The position numbers and the translations under genes were made by a program. From NCBI GenBank assembly GCA_047973025.1, contig JBKEBE010000034.1:1-64000 (forward strand): DNA of 64,000 nucleotides, written 5' to 3'. Below the pieces are notes generated by a model that had not been told where the DNA came from, did not search any database, and saw nothing but the letters and a program-made list of their open reading frames with translations. Below, piece by piece: positions 1-9,188 of the stretch. This DNA is from UPXZ01 sp047973025. Its GTDB lineage: Bacteria; Bacteroidota; Bacteroidia; Bacteroidales; Paludibacteraceae. Within the stretch, counting starts at the first letter, position 1, and each line of letters starts with the position of its first letter.

Positions 1-2946
1 GTAAGCATTGATAGCCGGACATCTATCAATGTTACGCTTTTGGAGGATGCCGTCGGATTGAATGAAGTGGTCGCTATCGGGTACGGAACTGTGAGAAGGA
101 AAGATTTAACGGGTTCTGTCTCTTCCGTTAATGAATCGACACTTGCCGGCATTCCGGTTGCGTCGCCGACAGAAGCACTAACAGGGAAAATGGCCGGTGT
201 GCAGGTAACCACGACAGAAGGATCGCCCGACGCCGAGATGAAGATTCGCGTTCGCGGAGGAGGTTCTATTACGCAAAGCAATGAGCCGCTTTTTATTGTT
301 GACGGATTCCCGGTTTCTTCCATATCGGACATTTCACCTTCCGATATTGAATCCATTGATGTGTTGAAAGATGCGTCGTCAACTGCGATATATGGTTCTC
401 GCGGAGCGAATGGTGTTGTGTTGGTAACCACAAAATCCGGAAAATCCGGAAAAATTAATGTAAGCTATAACGCTTACTTTGGAATAAAGAAAATAGCAAA
501 AACATTAAATGTACTTGAACCATACGATTACGTAAAGTGGCAGTACGAGTTGGCGGCTTTGAAAGGAACAAATGAAATGAAAAATTATGTTTCATTCTTT
601 GGAAACTATCAAGACATGGACTTGTATCAAAATATTCCGAGCAATGATTGGCAAGATTTGACCTTTGGTCGAATAGGCAATACATTTAACCATAATTTGA
701 ATGTCAATGGGGGAAGTGATAAAATGAAATTTGCTTTCAGCTATTCACACATTGACGATAAAGCTATTATGCAACAATCGAACTATAACCGAGATAATCT
801 GAGTTTGAAATTGAATAATAAACTTAACGACCGTTTGACGCTTGATCTCTCCGTTCGTTTTTCCAATACGGATATAACCGGTGGTGGAGCAAATGATACC
901 AAAAGTACCTATGACTCCGACAAAAGGTTAAAATACTCGGTTATTTACACGCCTATACCTTTAAGCAATTTGGATGCCGGCTCCGGTAGCGACGATGACG
1001 ATTTGGGAAACTTGTACAATCCATTGCAATCCATTGACGATAACGCCAGGGAGCAAAACCGCAAAACGTGGAATCTGGGTGGAAGTCTGACTTGGGAAGC
1101 AATCAAAAATTTAAAATTAAGGTCAGAGGTCGGGATGAATGACAATACGCGGGAAGACAAACGCTACTGGGGATTGACCACGTATTACATTAAAAATGTA
1201 CCGGCCTCCGAAAATCAAAATAAACCGGCAATCCAGTTACTTAACGTCAAAGAAACCGCGTTACGTAACAGCAATACGGTCAGTTATAATTTTAAAAGTA
1301 TTTTACCGGAAGCGCATGGACTTGATTTGATGATTGGACACGAATACGTCATTGAAAAGGGTACTACTCTCACAGACATTGTTCACGGTTTCCCCACAAG
1401 CTTTACCGCTTCAGATGCTTGGAAACTATCAACACAAGGAGTGCCTTACTCGATTGATAATTTTATAAACGAGGATGACAAACTGCTTTCATTTTTTGGA
1501 AGGGCTAATTACGACTACATGAGTAAATATTTGTTGAGTTTTACATTCAGAGCCGACGCGTCTTCAAAATTCAATCAAACCAACCGTTGGGGATATTTTC
1601 CCTCAGCCGCCGCCGCATGGCGAATTTCTTCAGAATCTTTTATGGAAAATACGCGGTCCTGGTTAGATGACTTGAAACTGAGATTCAGCTATGGGACTGC
1701 CGGAAATAATAATATACCTACGGGTCAGTTGACCCAGAGTTATAGTTCGAGCTCCACATCCTGGATTAACGGTTATTCCAACTATTGGGCACCATCTAAA
1801 ACGATGGCAAATCCGAATTTGAAATGGGAAACGACGGTAACGAGAAATTTGGGTTTGGATATTACAACGATGAACAGTCGCCTGAGTGGCTCGATCGAAG
1901 CATATCTCAATTCCACGAAAGACCTTTTGATTAGATTCCCTGTACAAGGTACCGGATATGACTACCAATACAGAAACATGGGAAATACCGAAAACAAAGG
2001 ATTTGAAGTTACCGCTAACTGGGTCGCCGTGGACACAAAGAACTTTGGCTTAACCATGAATGCAAATATCGGCTTGAATAAAACAAAAATAACAAGTCTG
2101 GGTATGATGGAAGACTTCGGAGCAGAAACTTATTGGGCTTCGTCCGAAATCGGATCCGATTACTGGATAGCCCTTGGTGGTGCTGTAGGGCAAATGATCG
2201 GGTATCGTTCGGATGGACGATACGAAGTGGATGATTTTGAAAGTGTGGATGCCAAAGGCAATTGGAAGTTGAAACAAGGAGTTGCCGACGCGTCCGGAGT
2301 GGTAGGAACCATCAGACCGGGGAGCATGAAGTTGAAAGACCTTACCCCGGATGGAGTAATAAATAACGACGACAAGGAAATCATCGGAGACGCCAATCCC
2401 ATACATACCGGAGGTTTCAATCTGAATGCCCGTATTTACAATTTTGATGTAGGAGCCGCGTTTAACTGGAGCGTTGGGAATGATATTTACAATGCAAACA
2501 AAGTCGAATTTACGCAAACCGGTAAATATCAGTACAGGAATATGATTGATATTATGGAAGATGGAAAACGTTGGACAAATCTTAGAGCAGACGGAACCAT
2601 AAGTAATGACCCGGCTGAACTCGCGACCATGAATGCAACAACAACAATGTGGTCTCCTCTCACTTCCAGAATGATATTTAGCGACTGGGCGATTGAAGAC
2701 GCATCATTTTTAAGGCTGAATACGCTGACCTTGGGATACACCATGCCGCAAGTTGTCGCTAAAACCATAAAAGCCCAAAGTTTGCGCCTGTATGTAACCG
2801 GATACAATGTATTTGTATTGACAAACTATTCCGGATACGATCCCGAAGTTTCAACGATGCGTAGTACTAACCTGACTCCGGGAGTCGATTATTCGGCTTA
2901 TCCGAGAAGTCGTCAGATTGTATTTGGATTAAATCTAAGTTTCTAA
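1..2946 (+). CDS. susC: SusC/RagA-type TonB-dependent outer-membrane transporter, 5' end outside window
   Basis: The reading frame is open from base 1, so the N-terminus (signal peptide and most of the carboxypeptidase-like domain) lies outside; 981 residues are visible. Right at the edge is the end of that domain and the TonB-box-like stretch before GLNEVVAIGYGT, followed by the plug domain (RVRGGGSITQSNEPLFIVDG, then GSRGANGVVLVTTK), a long beta-barrel and the usual C-terminal strand ending in Phe (VFGLNLSF). SusC proteins import oligosaccharides across the outer membrane using TonB energy, with SusD as the lid. The next gene is susD and the following genes are pectinases, so the likely cargo is pectic oligogalacturonides. 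The substrate is inferred from context only. Confidence 0.95.
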   Translation, partial: VSIDSRTSINVTLLEDAVGLNEVVAIGYGTVRRKDLTGSVSSVNESTLAGIPVASPTEALTGKMAGVQVTTTEGSPDAEMKIRVRGGGSITQSNEPLFIVDGFPVSSISDISPSDIESIDVLKDASSTAIYGSRGANGVVLVTTKSGKSGKINVSYNAYFGIKKIAKTLNVLEPYDYVKWQYELAALKGTNEMKNYVSFFGNYQDMDLYQNIPSNDWQDLTFGRIGNTFNHNLNVNGGSDKMKFAFSYSHIDDKAIMQQSNYNRDNLSLKLNNKLNDRLTLDLSVRFSNTDITGGGANDTKSTYDSDKRLKYSVIYTPIPLSNLDAGSGSDDDDLGNLYNPLQSIDDNAREQNRKTWNLGGSLTWEAIKNLKLRSEVGMNDNTREDKRYWGLTTYYIKNVPASENQNKPAIQLLNVKETALRNSNTVSYNFKSILPEAHGLDLMIGHEYVIEKGTTLTDIVHGFPTSFTASDAWKLSTQGVPYSIDNFINEDDKLLSFFGRANYDYMSKYLLSFTFRADASSKFNQTNRWGYFPSAAAAWRISSESFMENTRSWLDDLKLRFSYGTAGNNNIPTGQLTQSYSSSSTSWINGYSNYWAPSKTMANPNLKWETTVTRNLGLDITTMNSRLSGSIEAYLNSTKDLLIRFPVQGTGYDYQYRNMGNTENKGFEVTANWVAVDTKNFGLTMNANIGLNKTKITSLGMMEDFGAETYWASSEIGSDYWIALGGAVGQMIGYRSDGRYEVDDFESVDAKGNWKLKQGVADASGVVGTIRPGSMKLKDLTPDGVINNDDKEIIGDANPIHTGGFNLNARIYNFDVGAAFNWSVGNDIYNANKVEFTQTGKYQYRNMIDIMEDGKRWTNLRADGTISNDPAELATMNATTTMWSPLTSRMIFSDWAIEDASFLRLNTLTLGYTMPQVVAKTIKAQSLRLYVTGYNVFVLTNYSGYDPEVSTMRSTNLTPGVDYSAYPRSRQIVFGLNLSF

Positions 2947-2966
2947 TTCGACAAGTAACGGTGCAT

Positions 2967-3058
2967 ATGCAACAACCATTTAAACGATTTTTGATGCACA
3001 AAGGGATGATTGATGACATGTAACATGTGTCCTTACTGTAAAAAATAAATATAAACAG
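2967..3058 (+). repeat. Upstream repeat copy 1 (before susD), with 18-codon ORF
   Basis: This diverged copy of the leader repeat lies between susC and susD. An ATG at 2967 opens an 18-codon frame ending at 3023 whose product begins MQQPFKRFLMHKGMI. It aligns without gaps to the 24-codon frame at 34580 (M-x-Q-P-x4-L-x-H-K-G-M-I). Some differences are synonymous (CAG/CAA, AAG/AAA, GGA/GGG). The 3' part (CATGTGTCCTTA then A-rich sequence) is also conserved, although here it lies beyond the stop codon, so conservation is not purely coding. Confidence 0.7.
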
Positions 3059-4831
3059 ATGAAAAAAATAATTTTTATATCAACTATCGCGTTTTTTGCG
3101 GGAACTTTACTATCCTGCGATATGGAAGCGCCTACACAATCAACGCTGGATGAGTCGGTTATCTTTTCTACCTACGCCTTGGCAGAACCCGCTGTAATGG
3201 GCATTCACCAATCGTTTGGGGAGACTAATTCGTATCGCGGTCGTTTTTTACCGTATTATGGTATAAATTCGGATATCGAATGGATTAACAATACACCGCA
3301 AACCGGTTCCGGAATTGCCGACGACGGGAAATACGCGCTGACCGGTTACGACCCGAGTCCGACAAATACGCAGATGAATACAACTAACAACGCCTGGGCG
3401 AAATTTTACGAAGGAATAGAACGAGCTAATATGATTATCCGCGGACTTCATCAATATGGGAATACCGCAAATGACCCCGCTATGGCTCAGTTATTGGGCG
3501 AAACTCTGACGCTGAGAGCCGTTATTTATTTGGATTTGATCAAAGGATGGGGCGATGTGCCGGCTCGCTTTGATCCAATTGATACTGAGACACTCTACCT
3601 GCCAAGGACAGACAGAGATGTCATTTACAAACAACTATTGGCAGACTTAGACGAAGCAGCTACCTTAGTTGCGTGGCCCAATGAAACTACAGTAACCAAT
3701 TCGACCGAGAGGATAAATAAAGCCTTTGTAAAAGGATTACAAGCTCGGATAGCACTTTATGCCGCGGGTTACAGTCAGCGAAAAGACGGTATCCGCAGAA
3801 GTACGGATTCGGAATTAAGCGTACAAACAATGTACACACTGGCAAAAAAAGCAGCATTGGAAGTTATTAACAGCGGAACTGTGAGTTTGGGAAGTTTTGA
3901 ACAAAATTTTCGTTTGCTTTGTCAGGATAATGTGAAAGCCGGTAAAGAGTCCCTTTGGGAAATCCCCTTTGCAGATGGGCGCGGACGTGTCTTATACACA
4001 TTCGGGGTAAAGCATCAAGGTCTTGACCAATATACCGCCCAACCTCAAGGCGGTGTAAACGGACCGCTTCCGTATCTATTCTACGACTATGATGTAGAAG
4101 ATATTCGTCGCGATATTACTTGCGTTCCTTACCAATGGACAAACAGCAACCCTGCCAAACAAGAATTACGTTCATTACGTTCTTGGTGCTTTGGAAAGTT
4201 ACGCTATGAATGGATGACCCGCAGAGTAACTTCTACGAACGACGACGGAGTAAATTGGCAATATATGCGATTGGCGGATGTATATATGATGGCGGCGGAG
4301 GCAATAAACGAATTGGAAGGACCCGCTTCAGCCACTCCTTATCTGAAACCAATACTCGATCGGGCTTTACCCGCAGCAAAAGCGACTGCTTACATGAATC
4401 AGGCAACAGCAAATAAAACGGCTTTTTTTAATGCGATTGTTGAACAAAGAGCTTTTGAATTTGCCGGAGAATCCCTTCGCAAAGCCGACTTGATACGGTG
4501 GAACTTGTTGAAAACAAAAATGGATGAAGCCAAAGTAAAAATGAATGACTTGGCTAATCGGCAAGGCGCTTATGCTGACCTGCCGGAAAAACTCTATTTC
4601 AAGACAGCTGACGACGGAGAAACCTTGATTATTTATGGTTTGAACCACGGCGAAACGGATGCGGTCGGAGCTTCATTGGGATACGACGGAACAAATAACT
4701 GGATAGGAGTTGATAAACTTCCGGCAACTTTGATTAATACACTTTATCAAAAAAACCCCGACGAACATCAATACTGGCCCATTTGGCAAACCTTTATTGA
4801 TAGCAGTAACGGACAATTGACCAATGATTAA
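3059..4831 (+). CDS. susD: SusD/RagB-family surface lipoprotein
   Basis: A 590-residue protein with a lipoprotein signal peptide (MKKIIFIST...LLSC, lipid-modified Cys at about residue 20), then the SusD fold: an N-terminal SusD-like half with TPR-type helices (WAKFYEGIERANMIIRGL) and the RagB/SusD C-terminal half (YMRLADVYMMAAEAINELEG, and FNAIVEQRAFEFAGE near the end). SusD proteins bind glycans on the cell surface and close over the SusC barrel. It follows the susC gene by 112 bases, a gap filled by the leader repeat. The downstream pectinase genes make pectic oligosaccharides the likely ligand, which is inference. Start chosen at the ATG that gives the lipoprotein signal. Confidence 0.95.
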   Translation: MKKIIFISTIAFFAGTLLSCDMEAPTQSTLDESVIFSTYALAEPAVMGIHQSFGETNSYRGRFLPYYGINSDIEWINNTPQTGSGIADDGKYALTGYDPSPTNTQMNTTNNAWAKFYEGIERANMIIRGLHQYGNTANDPAMAQLLGETLTLRAVIYLDLIKGWGDVPARFDPIDTETLYLPRTDRDVIYKQLLADLDEAATLVAWPNETTVTNSTERINKAFVKGLQARIALYAAGYSQRKDGIRRSTDSELSVQTMYTLAKKAALEVINSGTVSLGSFEQNFRLLCQDNVKAGKESLWEIPFADGRGRVLYTFGVKHQGLDQYTAQPQGGVNGPLPYLFYDYDVEDIRRDITCVPYQWTNSNPAKQELRSLRSWCFGKLRYEWMTRRVTSTNDDGVNWQYMRLADVYMMAAEAINELEGPASATPYLKPILDRALPAAKATAYMNQATANKTAFFNAIVEQRAFEFAGESLRKADLIRWNLLKTKMDEAKVKMNDLANRQGAYADLPEKLYFKTADDGETLIIYGLNHGETDAVGASLGYDGTNNWIGVDKLPATLINTLYQKNPDEHQYWPIWQTFIDSSNGQLTND

Positions 4832-4839
4832 TTTTAATT

Positions 4840-6408
4840 ATGAGAAATAATAGTATGAAGACACGTAAGAAATTGACCTATATGCTCGTATTGATTTTGA
4901 CCGTTAATTTTATCGGTTGTGCCGACCCTACGGATGAAATCACAAATATTGATTATTCGCGCGCCTTTTCTCCATTTGAATTGGAAGCAAGAATTAGAAA
5001 TCAGGTAAACGTAGAACTCAACTGGACGCCGATTGAAGCCGACAGTTATGGTTTAGAAGTTTTTAAGAACGATAGTTTAACCTTTTCGGGGACTCCCATT
5101 CTGACTTACAACGGCATCAAATCAAGCGATTTACCATTTACGGTGCGGGAACTTGATGGAAATACCCCCTATTCGTTTCGTGTAAAAGCAATTTTAAGTG
5201 GCGTAGAAGATTCGAAATGGAGCGGAGTATATGCAAAAACCGCCACAGAGAATATCTTTCTAACTTTTCAAACAGACGATATTCAAGCTAAATCGGTAAC
5301 ACTTCGTTGGACACAGACGCAGAATGTCAGTCATATTACGATTAAAGCAGCAACTACGGAAGAAATCACCCATACGTTGACTACCTCCGAAATAGCCGTC
5401 GGTTCAGCAGAAATTAGTGGATTGACAGGCGAAACCGAATATACGGCGAAGATATTCAATGGCAACCTGCAACGAGGTAGCACAAACTTTACCACTTTGC
5501 TTGATTTGGGAAATGCCATTCCGGTACATCCTACCGACGATTTAGTGGCAATATTAGCTGTGGCAAATTCCGGTGATGTCTTTGCCTTATTTCCGGGAAC
5601 CTATGGCGCATCAAGCAAGTTCGTCGTTCCTACTAACGTTGAAATCAAAGCGGTTCGACCAAGTGAAAAACCGGTTATTTCCGGCTATTTCTCTATGGAA
5701 AATAACTCTTCGTTGCTTCTGAAAGAAGTTGTGGTTGATGGCTCCGGATTAGTTGACAACAACCAAGCCATCATATTTGCTACAGCCGGAGCTAACTATG
5801 GAAATGTAATCGTAGAAGGGTGTGAAATCAAAAATCATGTCAAAGGAGTATTCTATCTAAACGTTGCGGCAGTCGTTGAATCCCTTGTAATTAACAACAC
5901 CATTATTCATGATGTCGAAAGCAACGGTGGAGACTTCCTTGACAATCGAGCCGGAGCAATTAAAGTATTGACCCTATCGAATAGTACGGTTTATAAAAGT
6001 ACAGCTGAACGTGATTTTCTTCGATATGACAATACATCTACTGAATTTCCGACTATTTCGCCGGTTATCAATATAGTAAACAACACATTGGACGGTGTTG
6101 CAAATAACCTGTCTCGGAGATTACTATATGTCAGAGTATCCGGCGCGACAATCAACTTTCAGAACAATATCGTATCCAATACGATGGGAAATTTCTCTAA
6201 CCAAAGTACCACACCGGTACCTACATTCAGTAACCACAACTATTTCAACGCGCCGGCATTGTTTACCGGTGGTTCTGATGTAGCCAGATTCTTTGATGAT
6301 TCAGCATCTGCATTGGACCCCGGGTACACCGCGCCCGCGTCCGGAAACTTTAAAGTAACCAATCAAACGATTATTGATAAGGAAATCGGAGATCCCCGTT
6401 GGTGGTAA
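4840..6408 (+). CDS. Surface lipoprotein with fibronectin III and beta-helix (DUF4957/DUF5123-like) regions
   Basis: A 522-residue lipoprotein (Cys27 after ILTVNFIG). Residues of about 40-215 look like two fibronectin type III repeats (ELNWTPIEADSYGLEVF; TLRWTQTQNVSHITIK). Residues of about 225-520 look like a right-handed beta-helix of the type annotated DUF4957/DUF5123, with repeated VEGCEIKNH, VINNTIIHDV and VNNTLDGV rungs. Such proteins are common right after susCD in pectin loci and are thought to bind the glycan at the surface; no catalytic residues are recognisable. It starts 8 bases after the susD stop, so it is in one operon with it. The start could also be the Met at 4855. Domain names are by pattern recognition only. 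Confidence 0.75.
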   Translation: MRNNSMKTRKKLTYMLVLILTVNFIGCADPTDEITNIDYSRAFSPFELEARIRNQVNVELNWTPIEADSYGLEVFKNDSLTFSGTPILTYNGIKSSDLPFTVRELDGNTPYSFRVKAILSGVEDSKWSGVYAKTATENIFLTFQTDDIQAKSVTLRWTQTQNVSHITIKAATTEEITHTLTTSEIAVGSAEISGLTGETEYTAKIFNGNLQRGSTNFTTLLDLGNAIPVHPTDDLVAILAVANSGDVFALFPGTYGASSKFVVPTNVEIKAVRPSEKPVISGYFSMENNSSLLLKEVVVDGSGLVDNNQAIIFATAGANYGNVIVEGCEIKNHVKGVFYLNVAAVVESLVINNTIIHDVESNGGDFLDNRAGAIKVLTLSNSTVYKSTAERDFLRYDNTSTEFPTISPVINIVNNTLDGVANNLSRRLLYVRVSGATINFQNNIVSNTMGNFSNQSTTPVPTFSNHNYFNAPALFTGGSDVARFFDDSASALDPGYTAPASGNFKVTNQTIIDKEIGDPRWW

Positions 6409-6421
6409 GTTTTGTAAAAAA

Positions 6422-6448
6422 AGCACATCGCGTTTATCGCGGTGTGCT
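6422..6448 (+). terminator. Stem-loop after the surface lipoprotein gene
   Basis: An 11-base-pair stem (AGCACATCGCG with CGCGGTGTGCT, one G-T pair) and a 5-base loop starts 14 bases after the stop codon at 6408. There is no T run on the + strand side (an A run precedes it), so it may be an mRNA 3' stabiliser or processing point rather than a strong terminator. Confidence 0.5.
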
Positions 6449-6532
6449 AACTACAATTTCCAATCGAAAACCCGAGCTGATTACCGGAAACCATCTTTGA
6501 TGGCAGAAGCTAAAAAATTACCGAACTTCAAC

Positions 6533-8212
6533 ATGAAATTAATCAACCTTTTATCTCTATCTTTTATACCGATTATTATACTTGGCTGCTCAAGTACAAA
6601 AAATACGAATAGATATTCGTACGCGCATTTGTATAAGGATTTACCCTTTGAAATGCCAAATGTACATACTCCTATCTTTGCCAACAATCAGGTAAATTTG
6701 CTTGACTACGGTGCTAAACCCGACGGTATTACCTTGAATACGGACGCGTTCGAGAGAGCCATGCAGGCACTTTCGGATAAAGGAGGCGGAAAACTGATTG
6801 TACCCAAAGGTGTTTGGTTTACGGGACCAATTGTATTTCGTTCTAATATTAATTTATACCTTGAAAAAGGCGCATTAATACTTTTCTCTCCGGATTTTGA
6901 TTTATATCCGTTGGTAGAAACCGTTTTTGAAGGACTGGATACCCGCAGATGCCAGTCTCCCATTTCAGGGAGAAATCTGGAAAATATTGCCATTACCGGT
7001 TCAGGAACAATTGATGGCTCCGGCGACGCTTGGCGACCTTTGAAAAAAGACAAGGTTACGGAATCCGTTTGGAAACAGAAAGTCAAATCAGGCGGTATAG
7101 TGCATGGCAATAATTATTGGTACCCTTCGGAAAGTTCATTCAAAGGTGCTCAGATGAGCGATATGAATGTACCCAGAAAAGATTTAACGGATGAACAGTG
7201 GATTGCAATTCGTGATTTCCTACGTCCGGTAATGATTAGTTTTATAGAATGCAAAAACGTATATCTACAGGGAGTGCTTTTTGAAAACTCTCCCGCATGG
7301 AATATCCACCCGTTGATGTGCGAAAACGTAATCGTTGATGGAATCTATGTAAAAAATCCAGGTTATTCACAGAACGGAGACGGCATCGATTTGGAATCGT
7401 GCGTTAATTCTCTGATTATTAACAGTGTTTTTGATGTCGGTGATGACGCTATCTGTATAAAATCGGGAAAGGATGAAGACGGACGCAAACGCGCGAGACC
7501 CACTGTGAATCTAATCGTGGACAATTGCAAGGTATTCCACGGGCACGGCGGTTTTATTGTTGGAAGCGAAATGTCCGGAGGTGTGAAAAACGTGTCAGTT
7601 ACCAATTGCCAATTTTTGGGTACCGATGTCGGACTACGTTTCAAAAGTACGCGCGGACGTGGCGGAGTAGTCGAGAATATTTATATATCCGATATTTATA
7701 TGTTTAATATCGCGACAGAATCATTTTTGTTTGACTTGTATTACGGAGGAAAATCAGCGTCAGAGTCACTCGCTGATGGCGACACGTTCCCGGATGAAGA
7801 AAACCTGCCGGAAGTAAACGAAGAAACACCCATTTTTCGCAATATATTCGTTGAAAATATTGTTTCTAAAAACGCTCGTAGAGCACTTTTATTCAATGGG
7901 TTGCCTGAGATGAATATTGAAAACATTCATCTGAAAAACGCTTTTATTACGTCAAAAATCGGTGCTGAACTTTCAGAATCAAGAGGTGTCGTTTTTGAAA
8001 ATGTTACGGTAATCCCACAGGAAGGGCCTGCGTATAAACTGAGTAATGTGAAAAATTTCGAAGGTATCAATTTATTATTTGATGAAAATATGGGACAAAA
8101 TACAATTCAAATTCAAGGCAAAAACACATCCAATATACAACTCCCGAAAGTAAACGCCCAAAACGTTCTAAATATATCTTCGGAAGTAAACAAAACAGAA
8201 GTGAAAAATTAA
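6533..8212 (+). CDS. GH28 polygalacturonase, lipoprotein
   Basis: A 559-residue exported enzyme with lipoprotein signal MKLINLLSLS...ILGCSS. The GH28 catalytic signatures are present in order: NGD (Asp283), GDDAIC (Asp304, Asp305), GHG (His338) and RFKS (Arg369, Lys371). GH28 enzymes hydrolyse alpha-1,4-galacturonic acid links in homogalacturonan or related links in rhamnogalacturonan; exo or endo action cannot be told from sequence alone. The frame is open upstream to 6374, overlapping the previous gene, but the Met at 6533 is the one followed by a signal peptide. It lies in the pectin locus, 124 bases after the preceding gene. Confidence 0.9.
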   Translation: MKLINLLSLSFIPIIILGCSSTKNTNRYSYAHLYKDLPFEMPNVHTPIFANNQVNLLDYGAKPDGITLNTDAFERAMQALSDKGGGKLIVPKGVWFTGPIVFRSNINLYLEKGALILFSPDFDLYPLVETVFEGLDTRRCQSPISGRNLENIAITGSGTIDGSGDAWRPLKKDKVTESVWKQKVKSGGIVHGNNYWYPSESSFKGAQMSDMNVPRKDLTDEQWIAIRDFLRPVMISFIECKNVYLQGVLFENSPAWNIHPLMCENVIVDGIYVKNPGYSQNGDGIDLESCVNSLIINSVFDVGDDAICIKSGKDEDGRKRARPTVNLIVDNCKVFHGHGGFIVGSEMSGGVKNVSVTNCQFLGTDVGLRFKSTRGRGGVVENIYISDIYMFNIATESFLFDLYYGGKSASESLADGDTFPDEENLPEVNEETPIFRNIFVENIVSKNARRALLFNGLPEMNIENIHLKNAFITSKIGAELSESRGVVFENVTVIPQEGPAYKLSNVKNFEGINLLFDENMGQNTIQIQGKNTSNIQLPKVNAQNVLNISSEVNKTEVKN

Positions 8213-8213
8213 T

Positions 8214-8307
8214 TAAGTAGTGTAAAAGAATCTCATGTATAATTCATAATTCTTGTATTCCATATTCTGATTTTAAAATGTTAAAAATAATTCTTTTAGA
8301 TTACTTA
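8214..8307. repeat. Imperfect 18-base inverted repeat flanking an AT-rich spacer
   Basis: The arms are 8214-8231 (TAAGTAGTGTAAAAGAAT) and 8290-8307 (ATTCTTTTAGATTACTTA), matching at 16 of 18 positions, separated by 58 AT-rich bases. It begins 2 bases after the GH28 stop codon and ends 12 bases before the leader repeat. It could be an extended 3' hairpin or a small MITE-like element; no target-site duplication was established. Confidence 0.4.
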
Positions 8308-8318
8308 TTATACATCGG

Positions 8319-8405
8319 ATGAAACAGCCATGTAAAAATAACTTTGACACACAAGGAAATGATTAATGGCGTGTCCCATGTGTCAATAGTGAAAAAAATA
8401 AACAC
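8319..8405 (+). repeat. Upstream repeat copy 2 (before the acetylesterase gene)
   Basis: A close copy of the leader repeat starting ATGAAACAGCCATGT. A one-base insertion in the A run near 8334 shifts the frame, so the ATG frame ends at 8366 after 15 codons. The frame matching the other copies (reading LTHKEMINGVSHVS from 8344) stays open until a TGA at 8407-8409 that overlaps the ATG of the next gene at 8406. It contains TAACTTTG (8339-8346), a match to the Bacteroidota -7 box TAnnTTTG. Confidence 0.75.
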
Positions 8406-9188
8406 ATGAAAATTAAGTCCTTATTCATATTAATTGTTTTGATGCTGATATTCGTCAGTTTTACGTCACGTCAAACTAAAATTTTGATGGCAGGCGACTC
8501 CACCATGGCGGATAAGGTTTTTTTCAAAACTGTAACGGACAGCGTTGACGGACAAGTGTTTGAAGAGCCCTTTTTGGAAAGGGGTTGGGGGCAGCTACTA
8601 CCCGAATTTGTCAACGAAAAGGTAATTGTTAAAAACTACGCCAAGAATGGACGCAGTACGCGTACATTTATCGAAGAAGGACTTTGGACAGAGCTAATCA
8701 ACAGCACAAGCAAGGGTGATTTTGTCATTATTCAATTTGGGCATAATGACGCGGCAGTTGCCAAAAAAAGCTATACAAATTCCGAGCAATTCAGGTTGAA
8801 TTTCATCGCTTTTGTCAATGATGTACGAGCCAAAGGAGCCAATCCGATTGTTTGCACACCCGTTGCGCGCCGGAAGTTTAATGAAAATGGCATACTGGAA
8901 TTAACGCATGGCGAATACCCCGATTTGATTCGTTCTCTCGCCAAAGCGCAAAAGGTGCCGCTTATAGATTTAGAAAAACTGACAACAGACTGGTTGCAAA
9001 ACGAAGGAGTTGTGTTATCGAAAAAATATTTCCACAATTATCCTCCGGGTGTCAGCAAGGTTTATCCGAAAGGGTTAGAAGACAATACGCACTTTAACGA
9101 AGCCGGTGCAAGGCATGTAGCTCTTCTCTTTGTACAAGGAGTCAAAAAACTGGAAATAAAGGGAATCAAAAAATTAATTAATCAATGA
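8406..9188 (+). CDS. Rhamnogalacturonan acetylesterase-like SGNH hydrolase (CE12 type)
   Basis: A 260-residue secreted esterase with signal peptide MKIKSLFILIVLMLIFVSF. The SGNH blocks are visible: GDSTMAD (nucleophile Ser32), NGRSTRTF (Gly/Asn block), GHND (112-115) and DNTH (Asp226, His229). The length and motif order fit CE12 rhamnogalacturonan acetylesterases, which remove acetyl groups from pectin backbones so that lyases and hydrolases can act. Its stop overlaps the start of the GH105 gene by 4 bases, so the two are translationally coupled and probably act on the same rhamnogalacturonan fragments. Exact substrate is inferred from family and neighbours. Confidence 0.85.
   Translation: MKIKSLFILIVLMLIFVSFTSRQTKILMAGDSTMADKVFFKTVTDSVDGQVFEEPFLERGWGQLLPEFVNEKVIVKNYAKNGRSTRTFIEEGLWTELINSTSKGDFVIIQFGHNDAAVAKKSYTNSEQFRLNFIAFVNDVRAKGANPIVCTPVARRKFNENGILELTHGEYPDLIRSLAKAQKVPLIDLEKLTTDWLQNEGVVLSKKYFHNYPPGVSKVYPKGLEDNTHFNEAGARHVALLFVQGVKKLEIKGIKKLINQ

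Noticed and set aside
2050..2517. A 155-codon antisense frame in susC
   Set aside because: It is a shadow of the susC coding strand; the opposite frame has the full domain structure.
6374..6532. Extension of the GH28 frame upstream of 6533
   Set aside because: It overlaps the preceding gene and a stem-loop and places the lipoprotein signal peptide internally.
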